7,992 bases of DNA from Hyphomicrobiaceae bacterium (GTDB taxonomy: Bacteria; Pseudomonadota; Alphaproteobacteria; Rhizobiales; Hyphomicrobiaceae). The position numbers and the translations under genes were made by a program. Position 1 is the first letter of the stretch; each line of letters begins with the position of its first letter. Under the pieces are notes generated by a model, which saw nothing but the letters and a program-made list of their open reading frames with translations, was not told the DNA's origin and searched no databases. This document shows positions 1 to 5,988 of the stretch, piece after piece. The stretch covers positions 1 through 7,992 of the forward strand of contig JAFMSC010000177.1 of NCBI GenBank assembly GCA_017353825.1. Reading direction: 5' to 3'.

Positions 1-14
1 GATATCGGGCGCCA

Positions 15-50
15 CTTGGCGTCGGCGCCAAGGAGGCGCCATCTTTTCTC
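15..50 (+). terminator. Probable rho-independent terminator of a gene left of the window
   Basis: Two alternative hairpins overlap here. CTTGGCG (15-21) and CGCCAAG (26-32) form a perfect 7-bp stem with a 4-nt loop. GGCGCC at 24-29 and at 35-40 can form a 6-bp stem with a 5-nt loop, followed directly by a T-rich stretch, ATCTTTTCTC (41-50). The second form has the usual order of an intrinsic terminator reading rightwards. No gene is visible to the left because the window starts here, so the terminated gene is an inference. The stretch could instead be a structured leader of the gene that starts at 138. Confidence 0.42.
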
Positions 51-137
51 GCGATTGATCGCGCGACCGGCGACGGGGATTGCAAGGCGGCCACCCGCAC
101 GGTTTGTTGCCCATTGCGGCCGTCCAGGGGGTGTTTG

Positions 138-2672
138 ATGAACGTTCAGGTTGTTTCCACCACTGACGAGCTCACTCCCGGCGAGCAAACCCTCGTGGCG
201 GCCATGCGTGCCGGGAGACGGGCCGAGCTCGCCGGCCAGTTGGTGCGTGCGCGGGTGCTGCGGGAACTCGCCACCGAATCACGAGGGGATTGGGGGCTGC
301 CTCCGGTCGGTCTTGGGATATACGACGCGGTCATCGAGGGTACGCTTGATCTGGAGGGCTGCGCCGTCGCCAAACCCATGGTGTTCTTGCGTTGTCGCTT
401 CGAGCCGGAGGGCCACGGCGATGCCGCCATCAGCTTGCGCGACGCCACACTCAAGCGCATCGCGCTCTACGACTGCACTCTCGCTGGCGCCATCAAGGCC
501 GACCGTGCGAGCATCGAGAGCGCGTTCTTCCTGAGCGGCAGCACGATACGGGGCATGCTCCGGCTGCGTGGCGCCAGCATCGGCGAGGCACTCGCCATGG
601 ATCGCGTCACCATCGCCTGCCCGGGAGAAACGGCAGTTCTCGCGGATGGAATGCACCTCGGAGGCCCGTGGATCCTGCGTGGTGCCGCGGTCACGGGTGG
701 GATCAGGCTGGCGGGCGCGCGCGTGTCTGGGGGACTCCTGTGGGAGGAAATGGCGCTCAAGCGTTCCGGTGTTGCCGTCAACGCCGACGGCGCGACCGGC
801 GAAGGCGTATGGGTGCTGCGCCGGGCGCACATCGAAGGTGCGGTGCGCTTCCGTGGCATGACGGTCAAGGCCATCGATGGGGAGAACCTGCAGATCGACG
901 CGGCGGCCGAGGCCTTCAACGGCCGTGGCGCTGATATCGGCGGCGACGTGATCCTCGACGGGGCCAAAATAACCGGCGGCATCCGGCTCGGACGGGCGCA
1001 CCTGGCGGGCGAATTTGCGGCGAGAGGCGCCACCGTGGTGGGGCCTGGGACAGAGTGGGCGCTGGCCGCCGCCGGCATCATCGTCGACCAGGGCGTATCG
1101 ATCTCGGGAGCCAAGGTCAAAGGCGGGCTTTCGCTCGCCGGCGCTCGCATCGGCCAGGGGCTGGCGGCGAGCAGCATTGAGATCGATGGTCAGGGGCGCG
1201 CGATCGAGGCCGATGTGATGCACGTCGGCGGCAATTGGATCATGCGCGGCGCAAAGATTACCGGCAGCGTCCGCTTCGCTGGAGCCTACATCGAGGGCCA
1301 GCTTGGACTCACCGAGAGCCGCATCGTGGGAACCGGCGACCTCGCCATCCGCGCTGATGCGGCTACCATCCACGGCGGGTGGTTCATGGGGCGGGCCGAG
1401 ATCCGCGGCCTCGTGCGCCTGCCGGCGGCACGGCTTGGCAACGAGATGCGGCTCAGGGGCAGCAGGCTGCAGGTCGCCGCCGGCCCGGCCGTGTTTGCAA
1501 GCGGCGTCAAGCTCGCACGCGAGCTGGTGCTTGATGGTGGCTTTGCGGCCACGGGCGGCATCATCCTGGACCACGCCGAGATCGCGGGGTTCGTGGACTT
1601 CCGCGATAGCCGCATCACCTCGGCCGCGGTCAATCGCGGCGGCGCGGCGCGCGCGGGCGCCCACGACGAGGTGCTCGACGCTCGCTACGACGAGGTCGCG
1701 ATCAGCCTGGTCGATGCCCGCCTCGACCGACTGGTGATGCCCCAGGCCGCCACGGATCGGCCGCGCGGCATCGTCGACCTTTCCCGGGCGCGCGTTGGCA
1801 GCTTCGAGGATTCGGCCGCGGCCTGGCCGCCGCCTCTCAAAGGGAAGCGGGGAGAAGGGCGCTGCTTTGGCGTCGACGGCCGCGACATCGACCATCTGGT
1901 TCTCGACGGCTTCGTCTACGAGCACCTTGAGAGCCCGGCTGGGCTTCCGCGAGCAGGCACCCCCGGCGGGGGACGAGCGTCCTCGCAGGAGACCAGCGCC
2001 GCGCAGATGCGCGAACGCTGGCTTGAGGGCCAGTCGCGCCGCGATCTGGATACGCACTTCAAACCTCAGGCATGGGTGCAGCTATCACGGCGTCTGGCGG
2101 CGCAGGGCTACAATGGGGATGCGCGCGAAGTGGCCATCGCCCTGCGCCGCCGGCACCGCCGGAGCGCCTCCGCAAGCCGCGGCGCTCGGTTGCAGGGGTG
2201 GTTCCTCGACGTGTTCGCGCTTTACGGCTTCAACCCGTGGCGAACAGTGGTCTGGATGGGGGCCTTCGTCGCCCTGTTCGCCGGTATCTGGTCGTGGGCC
2301 GCGACCGGTTGCGCGCAAGCCGATTGCAAGGACGAAAGCGTGTTCGTAATGGCGCTCAAGGGCAACTTTGGACAAGACGACGCCAAGGCCGTGGCCAATT
2401 ATCCTGCCTTTAGCGCGCTGGCCTATTCGCTCGACGTGTTCCTGCCCTTCGTCGACTTCGGCTTCGAGACCCACTGGCGGCCGAACGTCGGCTACCGGCC
2501 GCTGGGCGAGGTGTCCTTCGGCGGGGTCCTGTCCGTCGGGCCGGCGCGTGCAGCGCCTACGGTCGGCGGCATTCTCTATGGCCTCTACGTTCTGGAGATG
2601 GTCATCGGCTTGATCCTCACCTCGCTGGCCATCACCGGCTTCACCGGGCTGCTCAAGGGCGACGACGCCTAG
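138..2672 (+). CDS. Large beta-solenoid repeat protein with C-terminal membrane domain
   Basis: This predicts an 844-residue protein of unknown function. The ATG at 138 is preferred over a TTG at 114 because AGGGGG (126-131) sits six bases before it. After a helical N-terminus (about residues 1-60), most of the protein consists of short hydrophobic strands with recurring GA-x-[IV]-x-G and R-[LF]-x-GA turns, typical of right-handed beta-solenoid or pentapeptide-like folds. Eight longer repeats of about 48 residues start near residues 130, 178, 225, 271, 320, 367, 415 and 463. Around residue 657 a short helical module (LAAQGYNGDAREVA) precedes a basic stretch. Two hydrophobic segments follow, at about 703-722 and 810-838, so the C-terminus is probably in the inner membrane. 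Similar solenoid-plus-membrane proteins are, from memory, sometimes labelled membrane-associated oxidoreductase, but I see no catalytic or cofactor motif. It ends in TAG and converges on the next gene. Confidence 0.85.
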   Translation: MNVQVVSTTDELTPGEQTLVAAMRAGRRAELAGQLVRARVLRELATESRGDWGLPPVGLGIYDAVIEGTLDLEGCAVAKPMVFLRCRFEPEGHGDAAISLRDATLKRIALYDCTLAGAIKADRASIESAFFLSGSTIRGMLRLRGASIGEALAMDRVTIACPGETAVLADGMHLGGPWILRGAAVTGGIRLAGARVSGGLLWEEMALKRSGVAVNADGATGEGVWVLRRAHIEGAVRFRGMTVKAIDGENLQIDAAAEAFNGRGADIGGDVILDGAKITGGIRLGRAHLAGEFAARGATVVGPGTEWALAAAGIIVDQGVSISGAKVKGGLSLAGARIGQGLAASSIEIDGQGRAIEADVMHVGGNWIMRGAKITGSVRFAGAYIEGQLGLTESRIVGTGDLAIRADAATIHGGWFMGRAEIRGLVRLPAARLGNEMRLRGSRLQVAAGPAVFASGVKLARELVLDGGFAATGGIILDHAEIAGFVDFRDSRITSAAVNRGGAARAGAHDEVLDARYDEVAISLVDARLDRLVMPQAATDRPRGIVDLSRARVGSFEDSAAAWPPPLKGKRGEGRCFGVDGRDIDHLVLDGFVYEHLESPAGLPRAGTPGGGRASSQETSAAQMRERWLEGQSRRDLDTHFKPQAWVQLSRRLAAQGYNGDAREVAIALRRRHRRSASASRGARLQGWFLDVFALYGFNPWRTVVWMGAFVALFAGIWSWAATGCAQADCKDESVFVMALKGNFGQDDAKAVANYPAFSALAYSLDVFLPFVDFGFETHWRPNVGYRPLGEVSFGGVLSVGPARAAPTVGGILYGLYVLEMVIGLILTSLAITGFTGLLKGDDA
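525..1667 (+). repeat. Eight tandem ~48-residue coding repeats in the solenoid protein
   Basis: The aligned repeat positions (Trp, Phe, Val or Leu opening the motif x-I-L-R-G-A-x-I-x-G) lie at nucleotides 525, 669, 810, 948, 1095, 1236, 1380 and 1524. The intervals are 144, 141, 138, 147, 141, 144 and 144 nt, all multiples of three. Each unit reads roughly G-x-W-I-x-R-G-A-x-I-x-G-x-[IV]-R-[LF]-x-G-A-x-[IV]-x-G-x-L, followed by a less conserved half that often contains D-A or D-x-[MA]. The repeat is clear at protein level but diverged in DNA, so it is old rather than a recent expansion. The right-hand limit given is approximate. Confidence 0.75.
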
Positions 2673-2717
2673 CGCGGCGACAGGAGTTTCAGCGCCGGCG
2701 CGGATCAGGGAGCTTTC

Positions 2718-3017
2718 CTACACGCTCCGGCTGCCGCTGAAGGGCCAGCTGCCCACCGCGGCGCTCACCGTGCCGCTGATCTTGTCGCCGTCGATGGCGC
2801 CCGAGAACTCAAGGGTAAGCGGCATCGGGTTCTTGATGTTGGCCTTCCAGGACGCGCTGCTGCCGGCCAGCTTACCGTCATAGATGTCGACGGCGTTGCC
2901 GTCCTCGGCGCTCATCTTACCGGTGAGTACACCGCCCGCCGTCTCAAAGGTCAGCGTGACTTTGCGCTCGCCGATCGGGGTCTGCATCGCCACCTTCCAG
3001 GTTCCGGCCGCGGACAT
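2718..3017 (-). CDS. Small conserved hypothetical protein, predicted beta-barrel
   Basis: This predicts 99 residues starting MSAAGTWKVAMQTPIGE. The ATG at 3017 is chosen because GGGAGA lies five bases upstream of it on the minus strand. A longer frame reaching 3065 lacks such a site. The sequence alternates short polar and hydrophobic strands with Gly turns (LTFETAGGVLTGKM, LTLEFSGAIDGDKISGTV), as in small lipocalin-like or antiparallel beta proteins. There is no signal peptide and no cysteine. I recognise the pattern GTW...MxTPxGE...LT...G..LTG.M from hypothetical proteins of proteobacteria, where it appears alone or fused to oxidoreductases, but no function is known to me. It converges on the solenoid gene across 45 bp and diverges from the STN-domain gene. 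Confidence 0.8.
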   Translation of the reverse strand: MSAAGTWKVAMQTPIGERKVTLTFETAGGVLTGKMSAEDGNAVDIYDGKLAGSSASWKANIKNPMPLTLEFSGAIDGDKISGTVSAAVGSWPFSGSRSV

Positions 3018-3136
3018 CGGTCTCTCCCTTTCTTGGAGCAGCGCTGCGCCCGACTGCAGCGGCATGTTGAGACTACACCAGGGCGGCGACGGTGCCTACC
3101 GGCGAGAAAGTACTCCGTTTGCAGTTCCGCCTGGGG

Positions 3137-3167
3137 GTGACACCATGGGTGCCGGCGGGGTTATGAT
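3137..3167 (+). promoter_or_regulatory. Candidate sigma-70-type promoter of the STN-domain gene
   Basis: GTGACA (3137-3142) matches the -35 consensus at five of six positions. TATGAT (3162-3167) matches the -10 consensus at five of six. The spacer is 19 bp, slightly longer than the ideal 17. Transcription would begin near 3174, about 50 bp before the ATG at 3225. No transcription data are available, so this is a pattern match only. Confidence 0.35.
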
Positions 3168-3168
3168 G

Positions 3169-3182
3169 GCCGCCATGGCGGC
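3169..3182. promoter_or_regulatory. 14-bp perfect palindrome at the predicted transcription start
   Basis: GCCGCCATGGCGGC reads the same on both strands and covers the expected +1 of the candidate promoter at 3137-3167. That is a common place for a repressor operator. It has no loop, so a DNA-binding site is more likely than an RNA hairpin. GC-rich DNA yields such palindromes by chance, so the regulatory reading is tentative. Confidence 0.25.
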
Positions 3183-3224
3183 ACGCTCCTATGGCGGGAC
3201 GGCCGAGCGAGAGGAAGAAGTCCC

Positions 3225-3701
3225 ATGCGTAGAGCGCATCTTGTGGGGGTTGGCTGGAGGGTCGGTGCGGTGGCCGCGCGGCTAGCCTGCTGGCTCCCCT
3301 GCCTGCTGCTGTCCGCGCCACTGTGGGCCGGCCAGGTGCGCGTGGAGGAGGGTAAAGGGCCTGAGCAGGTGGTCGTCGACACGTCCGACGCCGGCGTGGA
3401 CGAGGTGCTCGCCGCGCTTGCCGGCCATTTCGGCTTTGCCGTGGAACGCCGCGCCGCGCCCGCGCCGACGGTGCGCTATTCGGGCCGCCTGCAAGGATCA
3501 CTGGACGCCATCTTGGATCGGGTCCTGCGCCACGAGGGGCACATCATCGTGCACTCGCGGGAGGCACAAGCGGGGATCGAGCGCGTGGTGGTCCTTGATG
3601 CCAAGGGCGGCCCGCCCGCGGCCGCGCCGGCCGCAAGCGCCGCCAATCCGATTGCCGCCATCAAGGCCAAGCTGCGGGAGCGCGAGAAGGCCGGTCGATA
3701 G
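3225..3701 (+). CDS. Exported protein with secretin/TonB short N-terminal (STN)-like domain
   Basis: This predicts 158 residues. The start at 3225 is supported by AGGAAG (3212-3217). A basic N-terminus is followed by a hydrophobic core (about 17-33) and a plausible signal peptidase site after LWA (residue 35), so the product is probably periplasmic. Residues about 47-125 have the alternation expected of the STN fold: a strand VVVDTSD, a helix DEVLAALAGHFGF, a short strand around VRYSG, a helix SLDAILDRVL, then IIVHS and a final strand RVVVLD. This fold occurs at the N-terminus of secretins and TonB-dependent receptors and in small stand-alone proteins. No channel domain follows here. The tail is an Ala/Pro linker and a charged helix (IKAKLREREKAG). 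It converges on the prepilin peptidase gene, which hints at a shared role in type II secretion or pilus assembly; that link is inferred. Confidence 0.7.
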   Translation: MRRAHLVGVGWRVGAVAARLACWLPCLLLSAPLWAGQVRVEEGKGPEQVVVDTSDAGVDEVLAALAGHFGFAVERRAAPAPTVRYSGRLQGSLDAILDRVLRHEGHIIVHSREAQAGIERVVVLDAKGGPPAAAPAASAANPIAAIKAKLREREKAGR

Positions 3702-3722
3702 CCGGCGCAATGGCTCCCTCAG

Positions 3723-3737
3723 TTCGCGTTCCGCGAA
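3723..3737. terminator. Hairpin between convergent genes, possible bidirectional terminator
   Basis: TTCGCG (3723-3728) and CGCGAA (3732-3737) form a perfect 6-bp stem with a 3-nt loop, inside the 47-bp gap between the stop codons of the STN-domain gene and the prepilin peptidase gene. There is no T-run on either side, so its efficiency as an intrinsic terminator is doubtful. Position is the main argument. Confidence 0.35.
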
Positions 3738-3748
3738 GCGGTCTACGG

Positions 3749-4330
3749 TTACTGCGCCTGCGCTAACGCCCGCAGCCACCACACGCCCCATATGGCGGGC
3801 GCCAGGAAGGCGCCGAACGGGATGCGCTCGCGCCCGGACAGGCTCCTCCGCGTAAGGAGCGCCAGCGCGACGGCAACGCTGAGCGCGGCAGCTCCGGCCA
3901 GCAGCACGGCGTCAGGCAGGTGCTCCCAGCCGATCCACGCGCCCGCCGCGGCGGCCAGCTTCACATCCCCCATCCCGAGGCCCTCGCGATGGCGCAGCCT
4001 CCAATAGGCCTCGCGCAAGAGCCAGAACCCGGCGCCGCCGAGGCCCGCCCCGATCAGGTGGTCCAAGCTGATGATCCGGTCTTGCAGAGGGTCCAACAAA
4101 GCGCCGGAGGCCACCAGCCCCAGCGGAATGGCCGGCAGGCAGACCGCGTCGGGGATGATGAAGCGGCGCGCGTCGATGGCGGCGACGGCCTGCATGGCCC
4201 ACCCGAGCAGACAGGACGCGAGCGCCGCCCTCATCGAAAGCGTGGCGAAGGAGACTGCCGCGATGCCAATGCTGCAGGTCACGGCCGCGGCGGCGGCCAT
4301 GAGCCTGGGGACCTGCAAGTTGGTCGGCAT
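3749..4330 (-). CDS. Prepilin peptidase (A24 family, short form)
   Basis: This predicts 193 residues of a polytopic inner-membrane aspartic protease that cleaves the leader of type IV prepilins or type II pseudopilins. The ATG at 4330 is preferred over a TTG at 4339 because AAGAAGGGG lies nine bases before the ATG and directly abuts the TTG. The first catalytic-site segment is AIDARRFIIPD, with Asp53 as the likely catalytic residue. The second is the family motif GMGDVK with Asp122. The C-terminal signature PFGAFLAPAI (171-180) is also present. Hydrophobic segments lie near 12-30, 34-52, 60-78, 90-106, 124-138, 142-160 and 172-190. The N-terminal methyltransferase-type domain and its zinc-binding cysteines are absent, as in the short single-domain forms of many alphaproteobacteria. 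It stands alone apart from its convergent STN-domain neighbour, so its substrate is unknown. Confidence 0.92.
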   Translation of the reverse strand: MPTNLQVPRLMAAAAAVTCSIGIAAVSFATLSMRAALASCLLGWAMQAVAAIDARRFIIPDAVCLPAIPLGLVASGALLDPLQDRIISLDHLIGAGLGGAGFWLLREAYWRLRHREGLGMGDVKLAAAAGAWIGWEHLPDAVLLAGAAALSVAVALALLTRRSLSGRERIPFGAFLAPAIWGVWWLRALAQAQ

Positions 4331-4482
4331 TGAACGCAACCCCTTCTTAGTCCGTGAACCGGAGACATTCGATCGGGCAGTTTCGTGCTAGCCCTTGCAA
4401 AATTACCGTGCCAGCCGGCCGGTGCCGCGAGCCCCCGATCCTAGGTACCCTAGCGCGCCAGGCAAAGCTTCCGCCAGATTTC

Positions 4483-4704
4483 ATGAGAGTTTCAAGATCA
4501 GGACCCCACGATGTGGCTTTGGGGCCCTTCCACCTACCGGATGACTTGGCCAGCTATTTCTCCTCGCTCGGGCGCCGGATAGCCGACGCCATTGAGACGC
4601 TCTCAGACGACGCCGCAGGCTGTTGACGAAAGAGCGCCCCCCTGTCGGACGCCGAACTTGCTCGCCGCGACCTGTCCCAGGACACAGGTCTCAGCCGCCC
4701 GGAA
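4483..4704 (+). pseudogene. DUF1127-like small protein interrupted by an in-frame TGA
   Basis: From the ATG at 4483 the frame encodes 47 residues including LPDDLASYFSSLGRRIADAI, then stops at TGA (4624-4626). Reading straight on in the same frame gives RKSAPLSDAELARRDLSQDT (from 4627), whose LSD-x-EL-A core resembles the conserved end of DUF1127-type proteins. The coherent sense on both sides of the stop suggests one gene broken by a nonsense change (CGA to TGA would do it). After about 4704 the reading loses any recognisable pattern. No good ribosome binding site precedes 4483. DUF1127 proteins are small, Arg-rich and, where studied, linked to RNA turnover and nutrient stress. Alternatives are a genuine 47-residue protein or a chance frame. 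Confidence 0.42.
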
Positions 4705-4904
4705 CCGGACTGTCCCTCGGCGCTGGGAGCGGGCCCCGTGCGCACTCTCACCCCTTGGGCTGGCAGGCCCGCAAGCTGGAGGTCAGGCAGTCCGCCTACG
4801 CCGCGACGGCTGCGAACGATGGCTCACGAACATCGAGCCGAAATCCGCGCGACGTGATCGCCGCAAATCCACATAGGCGCACAGATCCGCGATGCGTGGA
4901 CTGC
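4705..4904. other. Stretch without a recognisable gene
   Basis: Between the DUF1127-like remnant and the stop of the phasin-like gene I find no frame with a ribosome binding site, no recognisable protein motif and no strong hairpin. Frames open here on both strands look like random GC-rich translations, rich in Arg, Pro and Ser. Confidence 0.4.
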
Positions 4905-5249
4905 TCAGATCTCGGGGGCTCGGTAGGAGTTCCGGGTGCGGCGCGATTTGTGTGGCCGACCGCCGGAACTGAGGCGCTCCTCCGAGACTGCGTTGTGCGG
5001 CAAGCTTGTGAAACAGCCGAAAAGCAGCTGGCCGAATCGGAGGTATTCCCCCCACAGCTGGTCGGGTGACGTACATTTGAGGAGACGAACCGGCAGCTCC
5101 GCGTAAGCGGTCATGGCGCGCCCCAAAGCTTCAACCCCTGTAAGGTGCCAGCCGGGAACGGTCTTGCGGGCATGCTCGCCGCTGACGCAAAGGGGCTCGG
5201 CCGGTGCCGCGGTATTGGATGAGGTTCGATGAGCTTTCCTGTTGGGCAT
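4905..5249 (-). CDS. Short phasin-like protein with an atypical C-terminus
   Basis: This predicts 114 residues. The ATG at 5249 has AGGAG six bases upstream on the minus strand, which makes this start convincing. Residues about 36-80 (LTGVEALGRAMTAYAELPVR, then CTSPDQLWGEYLRFGQLLF) match the amphipathic helix, the conserved C-x-SP-x-[DQ]-LW turn and the next helix of the phasin family. Phasins coat polyhydroxyalkanoate granules or act as related small stress proteins. After LFGCF (about residue 80) the sequence turns into an uncharacteristic Ser/Arg-rich tail (SSGGRPHKSRRTRNSY), where phasins usually continue helical. That may mark an old frameshift or a lineage-specific tail. The residues before 36 are also weakly typical. 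No polyhydroxyalkanoate synthesis gene is in the window. Confidence 0.6.
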   Translation of the reverse strand: MPNRKAHRTSSNTAAPAEPLCVSGEHARKTVPGWHLTGVEALGRAMTAYAELPVRLLKCTSPDQLWGEYLRFGQLLFGCFTSLPHNAVSEERLSSGGRPHKSRRTRNSYRAPEI

Positions 5250-5422
5250 GTTCGGCTCCTGCTTATCAACGAGGAGCTACAGGTTGCGCGTGGACAAGTG
5301 AAAAAGATCCTGCGCGCTCCTGTCGGGAATGCGGCCCGCTCAGGATGAGACCGCTCGCGCCGTCAACAGTGCTATCAGACGTCTCCTTCAGGTGCGTGTC
5401 CCACTGGTCACGGTGCCGTCGG

Positions 5423-5447
5423 TTTGTGCTCTGTTGGATTGCACAAA
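5423..5447. promoter_or_regulatory. Perfect 7-bp inverted repeat, candidate operator
   Basis: TTTGTGC (5423-5429) and GCACAAA (5441-5447) are exact reverse complements separated by 11 bp, giving half-site centres 18 bp apart. That spacing fits two successive major grooves on one DNA face and so a dimeric regulator. It lies about 70 bp before the gene starting at 5516 and about 175 bp upstream of the divergent phasin-like gene, so it could serve either. No specific regulator is recognised. Confidence 0.3.
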
Positions 5448-5515
5448 GAATATCGCCGCGTGCCGAATCGGTATGTAGCGAGCGCGGTTGGCGAGAGCGG
5501 GAGGGCCGTGCAGCA

Positions 5516-5836
5516 ATGCGACGACGCTTGCGCCAATCTTTCGCGCCGATGGTCGGTGCCGTGTTCCTCACCCTCGGCCTCGGCCTTGCCACCGGGCTGC
5601 GACGTGAGCCGGCCAACACTCCATTCGTGTTGAAGAGCGATCCGGGGGCGACGGAAGCCGCCTTTAAGCGTGCGCCAGCTGATCCCTCGGTTGCCGTGGG
5701 GGGCTGGCTCACAGAGATCGTACCAGCCAAGCCGCGCCTGAACATCAGATGCAGGACTAGCCTCGCCAGCTGCCGGAGGTGGATCGCCCTGCAGGAGCGA
5801 AACGGGTGGCTCGTCGTGCACAGCGCCCAACGCTAG
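5516..5836 (+). CDS. Small hypothetical protein with one N-terminal membrane segment
   Basis: This predicts 106 residues. The frame is open further upstream, but the ATG at 5516 follows GGGAGGG (5499-5505) at ten bases and begins with a basic stretch (MRRRLRQ), so it is the best start. Residues about 9-28 (FAPMVGAVFLTLGLGLATGL) form a hydrophobic segment, either a membrane anchor or an uncleaved signal. The remainder is polar and shows no domain I recognise, with a Cys pair in the stretch RCRTSLASCRRW. A perfect hairpin overlapping the stop codon supports it as a transcribed unit. GC-rich third codon positions are clear in the first two thirds and weaker near the end. It may be lineage-specific, and a chance frame cannot be excluded. 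Confidence 0.45.
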   Translation: MRRRLRQSFAPMVGAVFLTLGLGLATGLRREPANTPFVLKSDPGATEAAFKRAPADPSVAVGGWLTEIVPAKPRLNIRCRTSLASCRRWIALQERNGWLVVHSAQR

Positions 5837-5854
5837 CGGTTGCAACCAACCGCT
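5835..5854 (+). terminator. Perfect 8-bp hairpin at the stop codon of the upstream small gene
   Basis: AGCGGTTG (5835-5842) pairs exactly with CAACCGCT (5847-5854) around a 4-nt loop. The stem starts inside the TAG stop of the gene ending at 5836. No T-run follows, so it is either a rho-independent terminator of the U-poor kind seen in GC-rich genomes, or a hairpin that protects the 3' end of the message. Confidence 0.5.
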
Positions 5855-5988
5855 CCACGCCGCCATCGGCCACCGGCCCGGTCTAGACTGGGAAGCTCTC
5901 CCCTCCGTTTCGGGTTTGCTCCGAGTGTCATGTGGCCGGGCAACTGGCATGTCCCCACATTCGGAAATATCGGATCGGGAGTGGTCAG

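Noticed and set aside
279..2057. Long minus-strand open frame inside the solenoid gene
   Set aside because: It lies opposite a well-supported gene with ribosome binding site, repeats and domain structure. Its composition (His, Arg, Ala, Asp) is that of an antisense shadow in GC-rich DNA.
2673..2717. Terminator between the solenoid gene and its convergent neighbour
   Set aside because: Only a loop-less palindrome GCGCCGGCGC (2692-2701) and a weak 5-bp stem are seen, with no T-run.
4624..4626. Selenocysteine at the TGA following a Cys codon in the DUF1127-like frame
   Set aside because: No hairpin of the bacterial selenocysteine insertion type was evident right after the TGA, and the family has no known selenoprotein.
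4418..5212. CGGCCGGTGCCGCG occurring at about 4417 and 5198 as a direct repeat flanking an element
   Set aside because: A single 14-bp match of pure G, C and T in GC-rich DNA is expected by chance, and the enclosed DNA has no element structure.
5229..5348. Plus-strand 39-codon frame starting ATGAGCTTTCCTG
   Set aside because: It overlaps the start and ribosome binding site of the phasin-like gene on the other strand, and no ribosome binding site precedes it.
5204..5515. Upstream extension of the small membrane protein gene
   Set aside because: The frame is open, but its translation is Cys/Arg/Ser-rich and featureless, and the ribosome binding site and basic-plus-hydrophobic start favour 5516.
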